Assembly (NCBI GenBank): GCA_030615565.1 | Contig: JAUWZC010000102.1 | Location: 1-7,682 of the forward strand | DNA: 7,682 nt | Origin: Desulfobacteraceae bacterium | GTDB taxonomy: Bacteria; Desulfobacterota; DSM-4660; Desulfatiglandales; B25-G16 | Reading direction: 5' to 3' | Shown: in pieces, positions 1 through 5,619 of the stretch | Layout of the letters: each line of letters starts with the position of its first letter | Position numbering within the stretch: the stretch's first letter is position 1 | Notes under the pieces: generated by a model | Databases searched by the model: none | What the model was told of the DNA's origin: nothing | What the model saw: only the letters and a program-made list of their open reading frames with translations | Made by a program: the position numbers and the translations under genes

Positions 1-867
1 CATGGTACCACCTCTTTTAGAAAATATTTGCCCGTAGGATATGGGCACTAAAGGTGTGGGATCATTTAAAAGGGATTCTGCCAAAGGATCTACCTTGCGA
101 TCTCCATTGGCCAAAAGAAGCACTGTTTTTGCATTATAAACGAGCTCAACTCCCATGGAGATGGCATACCAGGGGCTTTGCTCTTTATTTGGGAAGTGCC
201 CGTCTTTCACGGCATTTGCCACGGTATTTTCATCAAGTTTCACTAAAAGCATCTTGTTTCCCTTAAAAGGGATACCCGATTCATGAAAGGCTATATGACC
301 ACGCCCACCAACCCCCACAACCTGGAGGTCAATCCCTCCATTTCGCTCAATTTTTTCCCAGTATGCATCTAATATCTCTCTCCGAATCCAGGCAAGATAT
401 TCAGATTGAGCATTAGCCTTGATTACAATAGCTCTTCCTTTATCTGCGCCCTGCTCCTCCCAATCACCTGGATTGGCCTTAAGCTCGGCCAGAAGCCTTT
501 CCTGATCAACGAGCGTGCCCCAGGGTACATTCGCTTCCTTGAATTTTTTCTCGAGGAGCCCAAAAAGTTCCTGCACCATAAAAAAGCTATAACTTTCAGG
601 GTGCAAAGTACGCTGCTGGGCGTTTTCTCCAGGAAGCCCTACATATTCATCGAGGTTAAAACTTTGAATTTTCGAGCAGTCAAATTCCCCTGCGTTAGCT
701 GCCTTGGCAAAGTGTTTATAAAGGCCAGTGGGTGTGTTACCGGTTGCCAACCCTAGGACACAGACATCCTTATTGTTTAATGTGTTTTTTATATCTTTTA
801 TCACTATCTGGGTCGCAACCTCACTCATATGATCAAAATCTCTGGTTACAATTACCTTATAGGACAT
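1..867 (-). CDS. nagB: Glucosamine-6-phosphate deaminase, long NagB variant (3' end outside window)
   Basis: The enzyme interconverts glucosamine-6-phosphate and fructose-6-phosphate plus ammonia in the cytoplasm. The frame is open for 289 codons from ATG 867 to the left edge, so the C-terminus is missing. Seen in the sequence: the sugar-phosphate loop GLATGNTPTGLYK (39-51), the catalytic block FNLDEYVGLP (70-79, Asp73 matching E. coli Asp72), and GVGGRGHIAFHE (185-196) with His191 and Glu196 at the ring-opening positions. Two things are odd. Arg189 stands where E. coli has Asp141. There is also an insertion of roughly 30 residues between about 120 and 178, plus a small one near 80-88, making it longer than the 266-residue E. 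coli enzyme. An AGGAGA Shine-Dalgarno (877-882) supports the start. It lies 25 nt after glmM and is probably co-transcribed with it. The fold and family are clear. Strict deaminase activity is inferred, and a related sugar-phosphate isomerase role is possible. Confidence 0.85.
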   Translation of the reverse strand, partial: MSYKVIVTRDFDHMSEVATQIVIKDIKNTLNNKDVCVLGLATGNTPTGLYKHFAKAANAGEFDCSKIQSFNLDEYVGLPGENAQQRTLHPESYSFFMVQELFGLLEKKFKEANVPWGTLVDQERLLAELKANPGDWEEQGADKGRAIVIKANAQSEYLAWIRREILDAYWEKIERNGGIDLQVVGVGGRGHIAFHESGIPFKGNKMLLVKLDENTVANAVKDGHFPNKEQSPWYAISMGVELVYNAKTVLLLANGDRKVDPLAESLLNDPTPLVPISYGQIFSKRGGTM

Positions 868-892
868 GGTAGTATCTCCTGTCTGGATTTAT

Positions 893-2242
893 TTAACAAA
901 GTTTTTCCCTGATCACATCAACAATTTGCCTACAGTATTTCTCGGTTTCTTCATGAGTAGGCCCTTCTACCATCACGCGGCACATATTCTGGGTACCTGA
1001 GTAGCGAACTAAAACCCTCCCCGTATCACCGAGTTGTGCTTCCACGTCTCTGATGACCTGAGTGATCTCAGGAATGGTAGATAGTTCAGGCTTGGTCTTG
1101 ACGTCCACATTGATGAGCTTTTGGGGGAACACCTTCATCACTTGAGCGAGTTCAGATAAGGGCTTCTGGGCCTTTTTCATAGCAGCAAGAACCTGCAAAG
1201 CGGTAATAATACCATCACCTGTGGTGTGATGCTCTAAAAAGATCACATGCCCTGAGTCTTCGCCGCCGATTAAAGCTCCCTTTGCTTGCATCTCTTCCAA
1301 TACATATCTATCACCGACCTTGGTCACTTCCTGTTCGATACCAAGTTCTTTTAACGCAATACTAAAGCCGATGTTACTCATAACCGTACATACAACCAGA
1401 TTCTTATTCAGTTTACCTTCCTTTTTCATCTCTTTGGCGCAGATGGCCATGATTTGATCTCCTGTTAGAACAGAGCCCTTCTCATCAACAGTGATACAAC
1501 GGTCCCCGTCTCCATCAAAGGCAAATCCTACATCTGCCTTTCCTTTAATTACTTCTTCTGCCAGAGTTTCCGGGTGTTGAGATCCACACTGATCATTGAT
1601 GTTTTCTCCATTGGGCTCATCAAAAAGAGAGGTGACATCGGCTCCTAACTCAAAAAAGGTATCAGGCGCTACCCTATAGGTAGCCCCATGGGCACAGTCC
1701 AGAACAACCCTTGTTCCTTCCAGGGTATAGTCCTTGGGAAAGGTATTTTTTAAAAACACGATGTATCGACCTCTGGCATCATCTATCCGAGATGCCTTAC
1801 CCAATTCACTATGAGATGGATGCAATGTATGCATTTTATTAGAAAATATCAGGTTTTCTATCTCGAGCTCCTTTTCATCAGGGAGCTTGAGGCCTTCGCG
1901 AGAAAATATCTTGATGCCATTGTCCTGAAATGGATTGTGAGAGGCAGATATTACAATACCTGCATCGGCCCTCATGCTAGTGGTTGTAAAGGCAATCCCC
2001 GGTGTGGGTAAAGGCCCTACCAAAAGGGCATTTACCCCCATAGAGCAGATCCCTGAAACCAGAGCATTTTCAAGCATGTATCCGGAGATACGGGTATCTT
2101 TCCCGATAATGATCCTGGGGGTATGACCTTTTCGTTTGAACAGGTGAGCGGTGGCCCTGCCAATATTTAAGGCCATCTCTGCAGTCATGGGGTATTCATT
2201 GGCCACACCTCTTACCCCATCAGTGCCGAACAGTTCTCCCAT
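893..2242 (-). CDS. glmM: Phosphoglucosamine mutase
   Basis: GlmM converts glucosamine-6-phosphate to glucosamine-1-phosphate, the second committed step towards UDP-GlcNAc for peptidoglycan and lipid A. The 449-residue protein has the normal family length (about 445-450) and all four alpha-phosphohexomutase signatures. These are the N-terminal GTDGVRG (6-12), the phosphoserine loop SASHNP (99-104, Ser101 being phosphorylated in the active enzyme), the magnesium loop DGDGDR (243-248) and the sugar-binding GGEDSGH (326-332). The C-terminal phosphate-binding loop reads RYSGTQN (413-419), where most GlmM proteins have R-x-SGTEP, so Gln replaces the usual Glu. The ATG start is fixed by a near-perfect AAAGGAGGG ribosome site 5 nt upstream. 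The gene has its own consensus-like promoter about 110 nt upstream and precedes the nagB variant by 25 nt. Identification is secure. Confidence 0.97.
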   Translation of the reverse strand: MGELFGTDGVRGVANEYPMTAEMALNIGRATAHLFKRKGHTPRIIIGKDTRISGYMLENALVSGICSMGVNALLVGPLPTPGIAFTTTSMRADAGIVISASHNPFQDNGIKIFSREGLKLPDEKELEIENLIFSNKMHTLHPSHSELGKASRIDDARGRYIVFLKNTFPKDYTLEGTRVVLDCAHGATYRVAPDTFFELGADVTSLFDEPNGENINDQCGSQHPETLAEEVIKGKADVGFAFDGDGDRCITVDEKGSVLTGDQIMAICAKEMKKEGKLNKNLVVCTVMSNIGFSIALKELGIEQEVTKVGDRYVLEEMQAKGALIGGEDSGHVIFLEHHTTGDGIITALQVLAAMKKAQKPLSELAQVMKVFPQKLINVDVKTKPELSTIPEITQVIRDVEAQLGDTGRVLVRYSGTQNMCRVMVEGPTHEETEKYCRQIVDVIREKLC

Positions 2243-2247
2243 TTTTT

Positions 2248-2256
2248 CCCTCCTTT
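2248..2256 (-). promoter_or_regulatory. Strong ribosome binding site of glmM
   Basis: On the minus strand AAAGGAGGG lies 5 nt before the glmM ATG. It is the strongest Shine-Dalgarno in the window and fixes the start codon at 2242. The other genes here have shorter or unclear sites. Confidence 0.85.
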
Positions 2257-2292
2257 AAAAAAGTGTTTTTATTAGGATGCCATTACATTACT

Positions 2293-2418
2293 TTAGCATG
2301 GGGTTGTACGCCAAAGCAGGCGCTTATCTGTCTGACCGGTAAAGGTGAATTTATATGCAAGCTCCATTTTATTGTCAAGCATCTCGACGCTGAATGTATG
2401 GCCTTTGCCATTAATCAT
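2293..2418 (-). pseudogene. Possible remnant or small ORF upstream of glmM
   Basis: A 41-codon frame runs from ATG 2418 to TAA 2293 and stays open upstream to a TGA at 2455-2457. The translation looks protein-like in its second half (about residues 4-36), with alternating polar and hydrophobic residues suggesting beta strands and an acidic/basic mix, for example MELAYKFTFTGQTDKR. No Shine-Dalgarno precedes the ATG, and the frame stops about 50 nt short of glmM. I do not recognise a family. It could be the tail of a gene whose 5' part was lost where the inverted-repeat element (2466-2589) now sits, or a chance frame overlapping the glmM promoter. Confidence 0.2.
2350..2378 (-). promoter_or_regulatory. 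Sigma-70 type promoter upstream of glmM
   Basis: On the minus strand a perfect -35 box TTGACA (2378-2373) is followed after exactly 17 nt by TATAAA (2355-2350), five of six matches to the -10 consensus. Transcription would start near 2343 and give a leader of about 100 nt before glmM. This would let glmM and nagB be transcribed independently of the upstream glmR unit, which ends at 2673. The boxes overlap a possible 41-codon open frame on the same strand; the two readings cannot be separated from sequence alone. Promoter activity is inferred. Confidence 0.55.
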
Positions 2419-2465
2419 TGTTTTGCAATTGGGACTGAAAATACTAAAGTGATATCAAAACATTG

Positions 2466-2589
2466 CTAAGTGCTTCGATTCGCAAATACAGTGACGTATT
2501 TTAAGGATTAAGGTCGGCACAATTGCTCACTCAGCACTAAGTCCTGAGTAAATAAGTTCGTGATTGAACTTATGAATCGAAGGACTAAG
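2466..2589. repeat. 124-nt nested inverted-repeat element, multibranch fold
   Basis: The ends are 16-nt inverted repeats with 14 pairs (2466-2481 against 2574-2589), including a perfect 9-bp core CTTCGATTC/GAATCGAAG. Inside are three perfect small inverted repeats. They are AAATAC/GTATTT (2484-2489, 2496-2501, 6-nt loop), ACTCAG/CTGAGT (2529-2534, 2544-2549, 9-nt loop) and ATAAGTTC/GAACTTAT (2552-2559, 2566-2573, 6-nt loop). The junction gaps are 2, 27, 2 and 0 nt, so on either strand the element folds as a closing stem with three arms. A tandem TTAAGG (2501-2506, 2508-2513) lies in the 27-nt linker region. No open frame and no clear target-site duplication are visible. It could be a MITE- or REP-like mobile repeat, or a structured RNA lying between glmR and glmM. 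The pairing is seen directly; the function is unknown. Confidence 0.6.
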
Positions 2590-2672
2590 GCAGCCTAATT
2601 CTATATATAGTAAAAATTAATACATTTGGATTTAATTTATATATCGGCCAAGCTTTCTCGTTACTTCTTGTT

Positions 2673-3647
2673 CTATGATATTATTTCCTGTATCAACAAT
2701 GCCAACTTTTTCGAGTCATGCCGCACAATACTGCCAGCAATATCGAGCATATTGGATGCATAGATTGTGCGATTTCCCCACCAGCCATCACTCTCATCAA
2801 TTTCAACAAATTCCGCTTTTTGTTCCATATATTGCTCTACGAGTTTCTTATCCGGTTTTTCCGCATTATAGATTATGCCATCAACCTGCCGCTCAATACA
2901 TTCCTCAAGCTTTCTAACGAAATCAAGTCCAGTGAAATTATGGGTTTCACCGAACTTAGTCATGATATTGATAATATACAAGATTTTTGCGGTGGTTTCC
3001 TGGAGCGCCTCTTTAACGCCCGGAACAATAAGGTTTGGAATAATGCTTGTAAACAGGTCGCCTGGCCCGATAATGATATAGTTCGCGCCGTTGATCGCCT
3101 CAATTACTAAGGGATAAACAGAGATCGAATCACTATGGTGAGGAACAAGGAAGACATTCCGAATTTTTTCACGTTGTGTACCTCGCGGTATATCAATTGC
3201 TGTTTCACCATAAATACGGCTTCCATCGGTCAGCTCAGCAACGAGCGTTGCCTTATCGATGGTAACCGGTAAAATTGTTCCCTTAGCGTCTAGAATTTCA
3301 GCAAGCGCCTGCACACCTGTAGGAAAGCTGCCCGTATACTGTGAAAGCATTGTAAGGAGCATGTTCCCAGCATTGTGCCCCTGTAAACGTCTATCTTTGA
3401 TAAACCGTTTTAGAAAAATTATTCGTGCGATATCGTGATGTGGCGAAAGCGCAAGGATGCATTTCAGCACATCACCAGGCGGCAGGATTCCGAGTTCATC
3501 GCGTAACCTGCCAGTGCTCCCGCCGCTGTCAACCATTGAAACCACTGCAGTAATCTTAATTCCCTCTAGATCTCTCAGGCCGGAAAGGAGTGCGAATTGA
3601 CCACTCCCCCCACCAATTGTTACAAGTTTTTGCTCTTCATTTTTCAT
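2673..3647 (-). CDS. glmR: YvcK/CofD-family UDP-sugar-binding regulator (GlmR-like)
   Basis: This belongs to the UPF0052/YvcK family. In Bacillus subtilis YvcK (GlmR) binds UDP-GlcNAc and stimulates glucosamine-6-phosphate synthesis by GlmS, which is why the family is also called gluconeogenesis factor. The 324 residues match the family length. Visible motifs are the N-terminal nucleotide loop GGGSG (12-16), VDSGGSTGRLRDELG (39-53) followed by PPGD (56-59), GHNAGN (90-95) and GPGDLFTSIIPNL (194-206). CofD, the related 2-phospho-lactate transferase, would be expected beside F420 genes; none are here, and the amino-sugar neighbours favour the GlmR role. The ATG start has an AAGGA site 7 nt upstream. 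The gene follows the GlmU-like gene by 70 nt on the same strand. The family is certain; regulation of this particular pathway is inferred from neighbours and from B. subtilis. Confidence 0.88.
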   Translation of the reverse strand: MKNEEQKLVTIGGGSGQFALLSGLRDLEGIKITAVVSMVDSGGSTGRLRDELGILPPGDVLKCILALSPHHDIARIIFLKRFIKDRRLQGHNAGNMLLTMLSQYTGSFPTGVQALAEILDAKGTILPVTIDKATLVAELTDGSRIYGETAIDIPRGTQREKIRNVFLVPHHSDSISVYPLVIEAINGANYIIIGPGDLFTSIIPNLIVPGVKEALQETTAKILYIINIMTKFGETHNFTGLDFVRKLEECIERQVDGIIYNAEKPDKKLVEQYMEQKAEFVEIDESDGWWGNRTIYASNMLDIAGSIVRHDSKKLALLIQEIIS

Positions 3648-3717
3648 GCTTAAATCCTTTTTTGTGTCTTAAAAGTTTAGCCAAGTGTTGCAAGTCTATT
3701 TTATCATGAGTCCATTG

Positions 3718-5070
3718 CTATCTATAGTCATAATTTTTGAAAGAAGGGATTCTTTTTAAGACTTCTCTATTTATCTCATCTACGATACCTTGTAACCACG
3801 TGGTTCCCATAGCACTCGATTTTTCATCTAAACCCTGAATGACCTTAATGTAATCGCTTCCCTTTTCCTCTCTATCCTGAGCTACCTTTTCCAGAAAGGC
3901 ATTTCTCTCGGATACCTCACCGATCTTTTTTCGAAAAAGAAAAAGAGTATCCTCTATCTCTTGCCAATTATCAAACAGTTCTTTTTTCTGATGCACTAAG
4001 ATCTGGGGGTCTTTTCCTTTCACGATCTTTTGATATAGTTCAGCAGATTGGGGCATCTTGTGGGCCAGGGCCTTGAGCCGATTTACTCTCTCATCAATCG
4101 ACATATCCAATTTCTCTAATGCTCCATCATACAATTTCTGGCTCATTAAGTTCTCTTGGAAGAATTGTAAGCGTACACCTATATACCACCGCCTAAGAGC
4201 TATAAGATTTGCAATATAGTTTATATTATTTAGTATCCTTCTTGTAATATTCCAATATACTCCTGGATAAAAAACCGAATTCGTCTTTTTCATCCCCACG
4301 TCAATCAGTAGCTTACCACCTTCAGGACAATCTCCCCTATAAATGATCCCAGCGGCTATAACGGTTCCATACCCCAATCGGGAGGGTCCCACCAGCCCGC
4401 CCTGACCTCCCAAAAAAATGGGGCTCTGATTAAGCATTACCCCTCTTGGCACATCACCGATCAGCGAGGCGGTTGCTTTATCCTGGTTTGGAGTGTAATT
4501 AAAGTGAATATAGGAGCTTCCTACCTCGCTGTGATTCCTACGGCTTGTGCCGCCTGCCATAAGGCAATCACAAAAGTTGATAAGGCTGCCTAAGGTAACA
4601 AAGGGGAAAAGGATGGTGTGCTTGAGTCCAACCACGTGAGCCCCGTTGGCCTCTTCTTCTAAGATACATGCACCCCGTACCTGGGCTCCATAAGCCATAT
4701 TGGCCTTTTCAAGAAATACTGAGTTACAGAAAAAACCGCCCTTAAGTTCCACATTGGAACCTATTTGGCAATTTTCTATGGTCACAGGGCCTTCATAGCC
4801 CAGTTTTGTTCCGGGCATAATCAGAGTTTTTTTGCCATAGATTTTACATCCACCATAGATAACCACACCATCATCAGAAATCCTGTTTATATCCACTTCT
4901 TCTCCAATATCAACAGTCAAGGGACTAGGAATCTTAACCCCTTTCTCTATGAGGAGTTGAATTTTTTTACTATTTTGATAATTTATAGAAGCTCTCTCAT
5001 CTTTAGTCTTTCTGTAATAGTGTTTTATGTCCACTGTCTTTTTGGCAGGCATTTTTATATCTTCAAGCAT
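3718..5070 (-). CDS. GlmU-like left-handed beta-helix protein with helical C-terminal tail
   Basis: The middle of the protein (about residues 50-250) is a left-handed beta-helix with repeated I/V-x-x-G hexapeptides. The block GSSYIHFNYTPNQDK (184-198) followed by ASLIGD (201-206) parallels the GlmU acetyltransferase segment GAGTITCNYDG...K...IIGD. The uridylyltransferase domain of GlmU and its LxxGxGTRM loop are absent. Instead there is a basic N-terminal segment of about 45 residues and a long charged, mostly helical tail (about 275-450). By eye, the region matching the catalytic His of E. coli GlmU (His363) shows Asn (LINFCD), so acetyltransferase activity is uncertain. I place the start at ATG 5070 (450 residues). 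A TTG at 5079 and an ATG at 5052 are alternatives, and none has a good Shine-Dalgarno. It heads the glmR unit, so a role in UDP-GlcNAc metabolism or its control is inferred. Databases often label such proteins GlmU. Confidence 0.75.
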   Translation of the reverse strand: MLEDIKMPAKKTVDIKHYYRKTKDERASINYQNSKKIQLLIEKGVKIPSPLTVDIGEEVDINRISDDGVVIYGGCKIYGKKTLIMPGTKLGYEGPVTIENCQIGSNVELKGGFFCNSVFLEKANMAYGAQVRGACILEEEANGAHVVGLKHTILFPFVTLGSLINFCDCLMAGGTSRRNHSEVGSSYIHFNYTPNQDKATASLIGDVPRGVMLNQSPIFLGGQGGLVGPSRLGYGTVIAAGIIYRGDCPEGGKLLIDVGMKKTNSVFYPGVYWNITRRILNNINYIANLIALRRWYIGVRLQFFQENLMSQKLYDGALEKLDMSIDERVNRLKALAHKMPQSAELYQKIVKGKDPQILVHQKKELFDNWQEIEDTLFLFRKKIGEVSERNAFLEKVAQDREEKGSDYIKVIQGLDEKSSAMGTTWLQGIVDEINREVLKRIPSFKNYDYR

Positions 5071-5138
5071 TTTCAGCAACTTATTCTAGTGATATAGAGG
5101 TTAAAAAGGTATAAACAAGACTCATTACAAAATTAGTA

Positions 5139-5168
5139 TTTACAGCAAAAGACATGCCAGTAAGTCAA
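5139..5168 (-). promoter_or_regulatory. Candidate promoter of the GlmU-like/glmR unit
   Basis: On the minus strand TTGACT (5168-5163) is followed after 18 nt by TGTAAA (5144-5139), which carries an upstream TGC giving an extended -10. Each box matches consensus at five and four positions. Transcription would begin near 5132, about 60 nt before the start codon at 5070. No terminator is seen before glmR, so both genes would be served. This is a prediction only. Confidence 0.4.
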
Positions 5169-5404
5169 GTATTTAATTTTGTATAAATTTTAAATAGTTA
5201 CTCAATATTAAATGGGAAAATTATTCTAAAGTAAGTAAATAATTACCCAATTATGGGAAATACCTTTCCACTTCTTGATAAAGCTTACATAAATAGATGC
5301 ATTAGAGGCAATTAAGAGAGAATAAAAATGGCTCAGAAAGTGTGTATATCTGAACTTGATCAGAAGCGCAACCCTTTTGAAAAGAGCTTGCTTTGTTAAA
5401 ATAC

Positions 5405-5426
5405 AGTTCTTGGTTTACCAGGAACT
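5405..5426 (+). terminator. Hairpin with nearby T-run, possible weak terminator
   Basis: AGTTCTTGGT (5405-5414) pairs with ACCAGGAACT (5417-5426). Nine pairs are Watson-Crick and one is G-T, with a 2-nt spacer. A run of five Ts (5436-5440) follows about 10 nt later. It starts 5 nt after the stop of a doubtful 23-codon frame and lies just before the candidate waaA promoter. The stem is convincing, but the gap to the T-run is too long for a standard intrinsic terminator. A protein-binding dyad is an equal alternative. Confidence 0.3.
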
Positions 5427-5444
5427 CTTTGGCTTGTTTTTCCC

Positions 5445-5473
5445 TTGACTTTTCTTAACAGTCCTCTAAAAAT
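5445..5473 (+). promoter_or_regulatory. Candidate waaA promoter
   Basis: TTGACT (5445-5450, five of six to the -35 consensus) is followed after 17 nt by AAAAAT (5468-5473, four of six to the -10). Transcription would start near 5480, giving a leader of about 135 nt that contains two inverted repeats and a short frame coupled to waaA. The weak -10 makes this tentative. Confidence 0.35.
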
Positions 5474-5476
5474 CTG

Positions 5477-5500
5477 GTTGGTGAAAAAAGTTACACCAAC
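5477..5500. repeat. Inverted repeat in the waaA leader, possible operator
   Basis: GTTGGTG (5477-5483) and CACCAAC (5494-5500) are perfect 7-bp inverted repeats with a 10-nt A-rich spacer. The dyad falls at the predicted transcription start of waaA, where a repressor would act, or it may form an RNA hairpin at the 5' end of the message. It is not followed by a T-run on either strand, so it is not a standard terminator. Confidence 0.35.
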
Positions 5501-5519
5501 AAAAAATTATCGAAGATTT

Positions 5520-5543
5520 TCTCACAAAACATTTTGGGTGAGA
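5520..5543. repeat. Second inverted repeat in the waaA leader
   Basis: TCTCAC (5520-5525) and GTGAGA (5538-5543) are perfect 6-bp inverted repeats with a 12-nt spacer. They lie 20 nt after the first dyad and 7 nt before the ATG of the short coupled frame. In the transcript the right arm covers the only weak Shine-Dalgarno-like stretch (GGGTGA) of that frame, so pairing could hide it. A 6-bp repeat of this kind can also occur by chance. Confidence 0.25.
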
Positions 5544-5550
5544 CAAAACT

Positions 5551-5619
5551 ATGGAAATGTTAAAATACCTCTACGTTCCCAAGGTAGCTGAAGGCTGTTT
5601 TGTGCGGATAGGGCAATGA
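5551..5619 (+). CDS. Short ORF overlapping the waaA start (possible coupling peptide)
   Basis: A 22-codon frame runs from ATG 5551 to a TGA that overlaps the waaA ATG in the arrangement ATGA (5616-5619). The peptide MEMLKYLYVPKVAEGCFVRI plus two residues has no recognised match. A GGGTGA stretch 9 nt upstream is a poor ribosome site. Such overlaps commonly couple translation of the downstream gene, and waaA itself lacks a good Shine-Dalgarno, which gives the frame a possible purpose. It may still be a chance frame. Confidence 0.25.
   Translation: MEMLKYLYVPKVAEGCFVRIGQ

Larger units (their letters stand above)
2243..2672. other. Intergenic region between glmR and glmM
   Basis: These 430 nt hold, from glmM outwards: the glmM ribosome site, the candidate glmM promoter overlapping a possible coding remnant, the 124-nt inverted-repeat element, and an AT-rich stretch (about 2590-2660) with a 10-bp palindrome CTATATATAG at 2601-2610. 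I see no hairpin followed by a T-tract that would count as a classical terminator after glmR. The 68-codon plus-strand frame at 2263-2469 begins at GTG and has no ribosome site, so I treat it as chance. Confidence 0.6.
5071..5615. other. AT-rich divergent intergenic region
   Basis: About 545 nt separate the divergently transcribed GlmU-like gene and waaA. From left to right it holds the candidate minus-strand promoter (5139-5168), a very AT-rich stretch (about 5170-5275) without clear genes, a 23-codon plus-strand frame (ATG 5328 to TAA 5397-5399) of doubtful reality, three inverted repeats (5405-5426, 5477-5500, 5520-5543), a candidate waaA promoter (5445-5473), and a 22-codon frame that overlaps the waaA start. 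Nothing here looks like a gene longer than 25 codons. Confidence 0.6.

Noticed and set aside
54..756. Plus-strand frames at 54-266 and 406-756.
   Set aside because: They lie antisense to the continuous NagB frame, which has motifs, a good ribosome site and no interruption. The plus-strand translations show no recognisable features.
2263..2469. 68-codon plus-strand frame in the glmR-glmM gap.
   Set aside because: It starts at GTG with no Shine-Dalgarno, is rich in Cys and His without a pattern, and is antisense to the promoter and to the better-looking minus-strand frame.
2675..3110. Plus-strand frames of 68-130 codons over glmR.
   Set aside because: They overlap the well-conserved YvcK-family frame on the opposite strand, and their products have no recognisable pattern.
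5071..5079. TTG at 5079 as start of the GlmU-like protein.
   Set aside because: No ribosome site precedes it, and ATG 5070 lies only three codons later. ATG 5070 is the simpler start, though ATG 5052 also remains possible.
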